Part shown: positions 8,403 through 15,240 of the stretch, piece by piece
Layout of the letters: each line of letters starts with the position of its first letter
How positions within the stretch are numbered: the first letter of the stretch is position 1
Source of the DNA: Bacteroidetes bacterium UBA2322
Lineage (GTDB): Bacteria > Bacteroidota > Bacteroidia > Chitinophagales > UBA2359
DNA length: 28,480 nt
Assembly (NCBI GenBank): GCA_002345145.1
Contig: DDVC01000243.1
Coordinates: 1 to 28,480, forward strand
Direction of reading: 5' to 3'
Translations under genes and position numbers: made by a program
Notes under the pieces: model-generated
Seen by the model: only the letters and a program-made list of their open reading frames with translations
The model's database searches: none
Told to the model about the DNA's origin: nothing

Positions 8403-10397
8403 ATGAAACATAACTTTGCATTCTCTGTGTTTTTGCCGGTTGCTTGCTTACTATTTGTTAGTTTGGGTTTGAACGCACAAATTAACAATGAAAAACCGTT
8501 AGTTACCATAGGTAATGACGATTTAATTTACTTTACCGATGTAATTTTTACTAAGGAGGGTGAAAACATTGCCGCTGCATCGAGCAGCAACACCATAAAT
8601 TTTTATGATTTATCCGGAAAACAGGTTAAACAAATTCCTGCGCATACTAAATTAATGCGGAGCATAACGCAGTTGCCAAGCGGAAACTATGTAACAGCCT
8701 CCGAAGACAAGAGTTTAAAAATATGGACATCAAAAGCCGAACTGTTTCGCACTATCAGCAATGCTCATAACCGTACTGTAACTTTTGCTGCCGGCTCACC
8801 TACCGGCAATTACATCATATCTGCCTCCGAAGATAAAACCGCCAAAATTTGGGATATTTCGGGCAATTTACTAACTACCCTAAAAGGGCATACCGATGTG
8901 GTAAATGCCGCTGCTTTTTCTGCCGATGAAAAATTTGTAGTAACCGCTTCTAATGACAATACCATTAGGGTATGGAACGAAAAAGGTGAATACATTCGCA
9001 CCTTTCCCAAATTTGATGCTTATGTAAGGTCTGTTCAGTACTCGCCCGATAACCGGCATATACTGTTGGCCACGGCAAACGAAGCCGTTTTGCTTACCCA
9101 TGTAGGTAAACTTGTGGTGGTGCTGTCGGGACATTCGGGTAGGGTAAACAATGCTATCTTTTCGCCCGATGGCAAACAGATATTGACCATTTCTGATGAT
9201 AAAACAATTAAACTCTGGGATTTAGAAGGCAAACAACTGCAAACCTTTTTGGGGCATAAACGTGCGGTGACGGCTGCTGCTTTTTCGCCCGATGGAGCTT
9301 ATATTGTATCGGCTTCGTTAGACAATACTCTTAAAATATGGCGCACTAAACCCGACCCGAACATTGCAAACATGAAAAACGTTGTAAGCGCCACTGAGCC
9401 GGTTCAACTTACTTCTTTAGCAGATAATCCTCTAAAAAATAGCGCCGTAAGCGCTTATACTGAAAATATGACCGGTGAGGAAGTGGTAGAACGAACCGGT
9501 AAAGAAAAAACATCGGGCGGCATAACCTATGTTAAAGTTGCTGACAGTTATGCACAACCATCAAACGAAAAAGCACTTATGCCGGCTTATTTTACACCAA
9601 CTTACATACCTGCAACTTCGTCTGCTATTTTCAGACAGTTTCATATTTCACAAGGGGCAACAGATAATCCGCCAAAGCTATGGGCTGTTATCATAGGAAT
9701 TGCCAATTACAATCATGCCCAAAGTTTGCGCTTTACCAAAGATGATGCCTATGAGTTTTTATCTTTCCTCAAAAGCCCCGAAGGCGGCGCTGTGCCCGAT
9801 GAGCAAATTGTAAAACTGATTGATGCTTACGCTACAAAAGTCCGAATCATTTTTGAAATAAACCGCATCCTCAGTTTAGCAGGGCCTAATGATGCTGTGG
9901 TTATTTACTATGCAGGGCATGGTATTCCATCGGGCTTGTTGCCCTATGACTACGATGGTTACAATAATGTGTTGCCTTATGGCGATATTTACAATATGGT
10001 ATCAAAAAGCAAAGCCAAATACAAACTATGCATTATAGATGCCTGCTATGCCGGAAGTCTTTCACAGTTTGCCATGCGTGGCGTGGAAGATGTAAATGAT
10101 TTACTAAAAAATTACTATGAGGCTTATCATGCAGCCTCTCCCGGCACCACCTTTTTAATGTCGTCAAAAGCCGAAGAAAAATCGGTTGAATACAACAGGT
10201 TGCAACACGGCGTTTTCAGCAGTTTTTTGATGCGCGGGTTAAAAGGCGAGGCCAACCAAAATGACGATAAAATCATCACTATTCAAGAGCTGTTTGATTA
10301 TATCAGTTTAGGCGTTAAAACCTATACCAATTATAGTCAAAGCCCCACCATTTTTGGCAATTACGACCCCAATATGCCGGTGGGCGGCATTAGGTAA
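8403..10397 (+). CDS. Exported WD40-repeat and caspase (peptidase C14) domain protein
   Basis: The 664-residue product begins with a signal peptide (residues 1 to about 26, hydrophobic core FSVFLPVACLLFVSLGL, then N-A-Q). Seven WD40-like repeats follow (about 33-313), with recognisable blade ends such as KSLKIW, KTAKIWD, NTIRVW, KTIKLWD and NTLKIW, so a single seven-blade propeller is expected. A low-complexity linker (about 315-420) leads to a caspase/metacaspase p20-like domain (about 425-660). The catalytic dyad is visible: His506 in IYYAGHGIPSG and Cys548 in LCIIDACYAGS. Metacaspase-type enzymes cut after basic or acidic residues, but the S1 pocket cannot be assigned here. I chose ATG 8403 because upstream in-frame starts would bury the signal peptide. 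There is no T9SS sorting tail, so a periplasmic location is inferred. Confidence 0.9.
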   Translation: MKHNFAFSVFLPVACLLFVSLGLNAQINNEKPLVTIGNDDLIYFTDVIFTKEGENIAAASSSNTINFYDLSGKQVKQIPAHTKLMRSITQLPSGNYVTASEDKSLKIWTSKAELFRTISNAHNRTVTFAAGSPTGNYIISASEDKTAKIWDISGNLLTTLKGHTDVVNAAAFSADEKFVVTASNDNTIRVWNEKGEYIRTFPKFDAYVRSVQYSPDNRHILLATANEAVLLTHVGKLVVVLSGHSGRVNNAIFSPDGKQILTISDDKTIKLWDLEGKQLQTFLGHKRAVTAAAFSPDGAYIVSASLDNTLKIWRTKPDPNIANMKNVVSATEPVQLTSLADNPLKNSAVSAYTENMTGEEVVERTGKEKTSGGITYVKVADSYAQPSNEKALMPAYFTPTYIPATSSAIFRQFHISQGATDNPPKLWAVIIGIANYNHAQSLRFTKDDAYEFLSFLKSPEGGAVPDEQIVKLIDAYATKVRIIFEINRILSLAGPNDAVVIYYAGHGIPSGLLPYDYDGYNNVLPYGDIYNMVSKSKAKYKLCIIDACYAGSLSQFAMRGVEDVNDLLKNYYEAYHAASPGTTFLMSSKAEEKSVEYNRLQHGVFSSFLMRGLKGEANQNDDKIITIQELFDYISLGVKTYTNYSQSPTIFGNYDPNMPVGGIR

Positions 10398-10419
10398 AAC
10401 TAACTATCCGTTAATAGCT

Positions 10420-10457
10420 AAAACCTCACCCACTATACAGGGGGTGAGGTTTTTTTT
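10420..10457 (+). terminator. Rho-independent terminator after the WD40-caspase gene
   Basis: A perfect 12-bp inverted repeat (10420-10431 AAAACCTCACCC with 10442-10453 GGGTGAGGTTTT) surrounds a 10-base loop and runs straight into a T run ending at 10457. It sits 23 bases after the stop codon of the caspase gene. The T run overlaps the bshC stop codon on the other strand, so the hairpin lies immediately downstream of bshC and may also help end the convergent transcript, although that side lacks a good U tract. Confidence 0.9.
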
Positions 10458-12054
10458 ATGCCGGTGTAAGGACACAAAATTGTTTGTCTAATGGCTGTAA
10501 ATGGTCTAACAGTTGCGGAATAAATCGGTTGCCATGAGCAAGGTAGTAAGGAATAAAATTATCGGTTCGTTCCTGCAAATTGCCATCGGGAAAAAGTTTA
10601 CCCATCAGGTTGCTCAATTGTTGGAGTGCTGTATCAAATTTGCGTTTTTCGGCTCTTAGCAATTTGGCTTCCAAATTTTGGAGGCTGTTGGTGGCTTTGG
10701 CAGCCTCAGCCATTACCGTTGTTTGTAAAGTGGGGTCAATGGTTTGGGCAATTTGGGCAATTTGGTCAAATATCTCGTTTAGTTGATGAGTTTGAGGCGC
10801 AAGGGTTAGGGTATTTTGGCTGTTTTTGGCTATGTATTGTTCCGTAAGTTTACCGGTAGGGGTAAATACATCTTGCACCAATAAACCCAACTGCTGCATT
10901 TTGCGGTAAACCGGTTCTTCTATCCATAAAACGGAATTGCGGAGCGCCAATATCGGGTAGTTTGCGCCATACAGGTTAAAAACGCCCTTCAACTGTAGCC
11001 AATAAGCCAACTCTCCGCCACCGCCTACATAAGCCACCGAAGGCAAAACCCATTGCTGGTAAACGGGTCTAAGAATTACATTGGGGCTAAACCTTTCGGG
11101 GTGTTGCTGTAGCAGGCTTTGTATTTGGGGCAGGGTAAAAGCAAGGTTGGTATGGTTTACGCTAAAAAGTTGGTTGTATTCATTAAAAATAATACGTTCT
11201 CTAAATTCGTCGGTAAGGTAAAACAGGTTCAAAGGCCGGGCAAATGCCTGTGTGGGATAATTGTGTTGTTTAAGGTACTCATTGGTTTGCATCACCGCTT
11301 GATAGCTTTGGGCAAGGGTAAGTTCTTGCTCCATAATAGGGGCAAACAAGCTTTTAAGTTGTGTATTGTCTTGGTTTACCACCACCAAACCATACTCGCC
11401 AAAAAGGTAATTTACCAAATATCGGGTAGCTTGGTCAAGGGTAGGGTGTTCTAAATAAGCGGTTTTAAACAACTGCATCAGTTGTTGGGCATTGTGGGAG
11501 TTACCCAAAAGGGCTTCTAATTGCGTTAAAAGTGGTGCAAGTGTGTGTGTAGGTATTCTGCCGGTGGCAGTGCGCAGGGGTTGTTCCCAGGTAAGCGTTT
11601 TACCAAACAACTGTATGTGGTTAATTTCATCAAAATCATGGTCATCTGCACCCATCCAATACACCGGCACAAATTGGTTATTGGGGTACAAGGTGTTTAG
11701 GGTGTGCGCCAAATTTATGGCAGAAACAATTTTGTAAATAAAGTACAGTGGTCCGGTAAAGAGGCAAGGCTGATGCCCCGTTACTACAGCAAAGGTGTTT
11801 TGCCGGGCAAAAAGGGTGATGTTTTTTTGTGTAGCTGCCGTTGGTGTAAACCCGATGTACTGTTTTTGGAGTATTTGAACCAACGCTGTTCTGTTATAGT
11901 TTCTGTTACTCACATCAGTAACTGCCTGCTCAAAAGCGTCTGCGTTAAACGGGTACTTATAAAGTGGGCGTACTTTTTCATCATCTTGCAGATAATGGAG
12001 CATTAACCCCGAAAAATAACCGGTGGCGCCGTAAGGAAACAAATGTTTTACCAT
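10456..12054 (-). CDS. bshC: Bacillithiol biosynthesis cysteine-adding enzyme BshC
   Basis: BshC adds cysteine to GlcN-malate, the last step in making the thiol bacillithiol. The 532-residue length is typical. Family features are the N-terminal F-P-Y-G-A-T-G-Y-F-S-G block, VTGHQPCLFTGPLYFIYK (91-108), VYWMGADDHDFDEINH (131-146), the SVAYVGGGGELAYW segment, and a C-terminal helical/coiled-coil region (about 430-490). I selected ATG 12054 because upstream starts would add a non-homologous leader overlapping recO. The gene follows recO by 49 bases in the same direction. No bshA or bshB is in the window. Bacillithiol is known from Firmicutes and from many Bacteroidota. Confidence 0.94.
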   Translation of the reverse strand: MVKHLFPYGATGYFSGLMLHYLQDDEKVRPLYKYPFNADAFEQAVTDVSNRNYNRTALVQILQKQYIGFTPTAATQKNITLFARQNTFAVVTGHQPCLFTGPLYFIYKIVSAINLAHTLNTLYPNNQFVPVYWMGADDHDFDEINHIQLFGKTLTWEQPLRTATGRIPTHTLAPLLTQLEALLGNSHNAQQLMQLFKTAYLEHPTLDQATRYLVNYLFGEYGLVVVNQDNTQLKSLFAPIMEQELTLAQSYQAVMQTNEYLKQHNYPTQAFARPLNLFYLTDEFRERIIFNEYNQLFSVNHTNLAFTLPQIQSLLQQHPERFSPNVILRPVYQQWVLPSVAYVGGGGELAYWLQLKGVFNLYGANYPILALRNSVLWIEEPVYRKMQQLGLLVQDVFTPTGKLTEQYIAKNSQNTLTLAPQTHQLNEIFDQIAQIAQTIDPTLQTTVMAEAAKATNSLQNLEAKLLRAEKRKFDTALQQLSNLMGKLFPDGNLQERTDNFIPYYLAHGNRFIPQLLDHLQPLDKQFCVLTPA

Positions 12055-12103
12055 AATTAGGCAGTAAGTAGTAAATAGAGAAAACTTATGCGGGTATATG
12101 CCC

Positions 12104-12838
12104 TTATGCAAACACATCGTTTAGCACCTGAACAGATTTTACCTCGCTAAAGCCCGCTACATGAAGTTGGTAATAATTCACCATAGCGCCTAAAAGTTCG
12201 TGCCGTTGTTTTTTATCTAATTTAATCAGGTCAATCTGATCAATAGGCATTTTTAGCAGTTGGGAGAGGGTGTAACTGTGGGGCAATGTTAGTGAGTATG
12301 GGTGAGTGGGCAACCGATGTACAAACAAACCCTCCCGAAGGTCAAATATGTTTCGGTCGGTATAAAAAAAATTTTGCTGTGGAAAGAAGCCAAGGTAAGC
12401 GGTAAAATGCACTAAAAACCACAAGTGTAAATTAGCCACTACCTGATTGGACGTACATTGGTCTAAAAACAAGATAGTATTTTGCAAAAAATCAAACTGC
12501 TCCGCATTACCGGTTTCTTCTTTTAGGGTTTTATAGAGTATTTCGGCAATAAAAAGGGCTATGGCGCTTTTTACCACATGATGTGGTATCGATACCAACA
12601 TACCGGCAGGGGCAATTTCTTTTACATGTTGTATTTCTTTGTGTTCTCGGGCATAAACCACCATATCTAGCAGGCTTAGTGGTTGAAGCAAAGCTGGTTT
12701 GTACTTAGCTTTAGGCGTGTGTACGCCGTTAATAATATAAGATTGCAGCCCCAATTTTTGGGTATAAACCTTAGCTATTACACTCGTTTCGGAGTATTTA
12801 AAGGTTTTAAGTACAATACCTTGGGTAGTGTGCAGCAT
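12104..12838 (-). CDS. recO: DNA repair protein RecO
   Basis: RecO works with RecF and RecR to load RecA on SSB-coated single-stranded DNA. The 244-residue product has the N-terminal OB-fold signature MLHTTQGIVLKTFKYSETSVIAKVYT and the segment GLQSYIINGVHTPKAK, typical of Bacteroidota RecO. The C-terminal helical part follows, with the HLWFLVHFTAYLGFFP motif and no four-cysteine zinc finger. ATG 12838 gives the family N-terminus. An upstream ATG at 12889 would add 17 hydrophobic residues and is unlikely. The gene lies between the carbonic anhydrase gene (81 bases upstream) and bshC. Confidence 0.92.
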   Translation of the reverse strand: MLHTTQGIVLKTFKYSETSVIAKVYTQKLGLQSYIINGVHTPKAKYKPALLQPLSLLDMVVYAREHKEIQHVKEIAPAGMLVSIPHHVVKSAIALFIAEILYKTLKEETGNAEQFDFLQNTILFLDQCTSNQVVANLHLWFLVHFTAYLGFFPQQNFFYTDRNIFDLREGLFVHRLPTHPYSLTLPHSYTLSQLLKMPIDQIDLIKLDKKQRHELLGAMVNYYQLHVAGFSEVKSVQVLNDVFA

Positions 12839-12919
12839 AAATGCAATGGTAAAAAAACATAAACAGCAAACCAGATAAAGTGGGTTCATCGGGTAATACT
12901 TGGCATTTATTGGGCATTG

Positions 12920-13555
12920 TTACACATCGTCGTACTCATAAATTTCATGGTCGAGGTGCGAATTTGGTGCAATATCGCACAGGGGTTTAATGATGCCGTC
13001 GTGCAGGTCATATACCCATCCGTGCAGGTGCGGGCGGTTATAGGTATGCCATGCGTGTTGCACAATAGAGGTTTTGGCAAGGTTCATTACCTGCTCCTGA
13101 ATGTTAAACTCAATGAGCTTATTGAGCCTATCTTCCTCAGAGCTTAGGGCATCAATTTCGGGCTGGTGGAAGCGGTAAACATCTTTGATGTTGCGAAGCC
13201 ACTTATTAATAATGCCGTAAGAATGACGGGTAAGGGCTGCCTTAACACCACCGCAGCCATAATGCCCACAAACTATAATATGTTCTACTTGCAGCACTTC
13301 TACTGCGTACTGCAATACGCTGAGCATGTTAAGGTCGGTATGCACTACTAAGTTGGCAATGTTGCGGTGAATAAAAATCTCACCCGGCTGGGTTTGGGTA
13401 ATCTGGTCGGGCGGCACACGGCTATCAGAGCAGCCAATCCAAAGGAATTTGGGTTTTTGCACCTTCACCAACCTTTCAAAATAATCGGGGTCGCGCAGTT
13501 TCATTTCCTGTGCCCACGCTTTGTTTTCTAACAAAAGAACTTCATAACTATTCAT
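12920..13555 (-). CDS. can: Beta-class carbonic anhydrase
   Basis: This 211-residue cytoplasmic zinc enzyme interconverts CO2 and bicarbonate. Zinc and active-site residues are intact: Cys42, Asp44 and Arg46 in GCSDSRVPPD, and His98 and Cys101 in VCGHYGCGGV. The segment PGEIFIHRNIANLV and the C-terminal LHGWVYDLHDGIIKPL are also characteristic of the E. coli Can type. Its ATG overlaps the end of the SulP transporter gene by eight bases, so the two are almost certainly co-translated. This makes bicarbonate the likely transported anion. The gene is followed by recO on the same strand. Confidence 0.96.
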   Translation of the reverse strand: MNSYEVLLLENKAWAQEMKLRDPDYFERLVKVQKPKFLWIGCSDSRVPPDQITQTQPGEIFIHRNIANLVVHTDLNMLSVLQYAVEVLQVEHIIVCGHYGCGGVKAALTRHSYGIINKWLRNIKDVYRFHQPEIDALSSEEDRLNKLIEFNIQEQVMNLAKTSIVQHAWHTYNRPHLHGWVYDLHDGIIKPLCDIAPNSHLDHEIYEYDDV

Positions 13556-15125
13556 AACTTAGTATTGTGTTTATGGCGTGATTAACTTTGGCATTGGTGG
13601 AATTTTTTACCGTTACCGTAAGGTTTCGGTATTTTGCCGACTGGATAAAATCGGTTATAATTTCGGCGTTGTCCATATCCACAAATTCAATTTTGGTAAG
13701 GTCTAACAACACTTCACTGTTATCGGGTATGTTGTTGAGTACTTTTTTAAGTTCGTATTTATGAATAAACGACAGGTCTTTGTAAATGCGCACTAAAAAT
13801 TTACCCTCTTCTTCTATGAGCAGATAGGAGGCATGGTAATTGCTTTTAACTATAAAAAATGCTCCTACCACTAAACCTACCAAAACCCCTACTAATAAAT
13901 CGGTAAACAAAATAGCCAGTACTGTTACCACAAAGGGTATTAGGTGTGCCCAGCCTTTTTTATATTTTTTGATAAAAATTTCGGGTTTGGTTAGCTTATA
14001 ACCTACCGATATTAAAATAGCAGCCAGTGCTGAAAGGGGTATCATATTGAGTATGCCCGGAATAGCAATAACACTTACCAATAGCAAAATGCCGTGCAAT
14101 ATAGTTGCCATGCGCGTACGCCCGCCCGATGTTACGTTTGCCGAACTGCGCACAATAACGGAGGTAACAGGAATGCCGCCTATTAAACCGCAGGCAACAT
14201 TACCTACACCCTGCGCTATCAACTCCCTGTTGGTGGGCGAAGTTCTTTTAAAAGGGTCTAACTTATCAATAGCTTCTATACACAAGAGTGTTTCAATACT
14301 TGCCACTGCCGCAAGAGTGCCTGCAATTATCCATACGTCTTTATGGAAAATGTAACTAAAATCGGGGAGGGTAAACTGCGTAAAAAAACTGCCTATTGAC
14401 TCAGCAACAGGTACATTTACCATGTGTTCTTTACTAATAGCCAAATAGGGCAAGTACAAATCAAACAACTGATTGGACACTATACCAAAAAACACCACCA
14501 GCAGCGGTGCCGGCACTAAGCGCATCCAATCGGGTTTTTTCCACTTTGGGCTATCCCATGCAAACAAAAAAATTAAAGATACTAAAGATATTACCACAGC
14601 TCCGGCGCTGTAATTACCTTTTAAAATACCTAAAATGGTACTAAATGTGTTGCCGCCGTCTTTTTGTTGAAAGGCTTCATCGCCCTCAAAGTCCACATCA
14701 AAGCCAAAAGCATGTGGTATTTGTTTAAGTATTAAAATAAGTCCTATGGCAGCAAGCATACCTTTTATAACTGCCGAAGGGATAAAATCGCCCAACATGC
14801 CGGCGCGCAAAAAACCCATACCAATCTGGAGTACACCTGCCAATAATACTGCCAGTAAAAACACCTCAAAACTGGGTAATTGCTGTATTGCGCCTAAAAC
14901 AATAACCGCCAAACCGGCAGCCGGACCGCTTACACTTAGCTCCGAACGGCTGATTAACCCAATAACTATGCCCCCAACAACTCCTGAAATAATGCCGGAA
15001 AACAACGGCGCACCCGATGCCAAAGCAATACCTAAACATAAAGGCAGAGCAACTAAAAACACAACAATGGCTGCCGGAAAATCGTGCTTTAAATTTTTTG
15101 TAAAATGTAAATCCTGATGTGTCAT
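13548..15125 (-). CDS. SulP-family anion transporter with STAS domain, probable bicarbonate transporter
   Basis: The 525-residue inner-membrane protein has the SulP core (about 1-420, roughly 10-14 transmembrane segments). It begins with DFPAAIVVFLVALPLCLGIALASGAP and SELSVSGPAAGLAVIV, and contains CGLIGGIPVTSVIVRSSANV. A C-terminal cytoplasmic STAS domain (about 430-525) includes LLDLTKIEFVDMDNAEII; the regulatory position reads D-M-D rather than the phosphorylatable D-S-S or D-x-S/T of many STAS domains. SulP members carry sulfate, bicarbonate or dicarboxylates. The overlap with a carbonic anhydrase gene argues for bicarbonate, as in BicA-like or fused SulP-CA systems, but this is inference. 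Confidence 0.92.
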   Translation of the reverse strand: MTHQDLHFTKNLKHDFPAAIVVFLVALPLCLGIALASGAPLFSGIISGVVGGIVIGLISRSELSVSGPAAGLAVIVLGAIQQLPSFEVFLLAVLLAGVLQIGMGFLRAGMLGDFIPSAVIKGMLAAIGLILILKQIPHAFGFDVDFEGDEAFQQKDGGNTFSTILGILKGNYSAGAVVISLVSLIFLFAWDSPKWKKPDWMRLVPAPLLVVFFGIVSNQLFDLYLPYLAISKEHMVNVPVAESIGSFFTQFTLPDFSYIFHKDVWIIAGTLAAVASIETLLCIEAIDKLDPFKRTSPTNRELIAQGVGNVACGLIGGIPVTSVIVRSSANVTSGGRTRMATILHGILLLVSVIAIPGILNMIPLSALAAILISVGYKLTKPEIFIKKYKKGWAHLIPFVVTVLAILFTDLLVGVLVGLVVGAFFIVKSNYHASYLLIEEEGKFLVRIYKDLSFIHKYELKKVLNNIPDNSEVLLDLTKIEFVDMDNAEIITDFIQSAKYRNLTVTVKNSTNAKVNHAINTILSYE

Positions 15126-15224
15126 TTTATGAATTTAGTAATCAAAACAAGTAGGCATATATTGGAGTAGCCTAAGATATTACTATGAAAGTGCCAGAAA
15201 CTATGGGAACGAAAATAAAAAGCG

Positions 15225-15233
15225 TATTTTTGC
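15225..15233 (+). promoter_or_regulatory. Candidate Bacteroidota -7 element upstream of the Ddl gene
   Basis: TATTTTTGC matches the TAnnTTTGC element recognised by the primary sigma factor of Bacteroidota. It ends only seven bases before ATG 15241, so the transcript would start within a few bases of the start codon and be nearly leaderless. No convincing TTTG box is seen at the expected -33 distance, which lowers confidence. Confidence 0.4.
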
Positions 15234-15240
15234 ACCCATT

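Noticed and set aside
14746..15117. A 123-codon plus-strand frame opposite the transporter
   Set aside because: It is a shadow of the SulP gene, whose transmembrane pattern and motifs are unambiguous.
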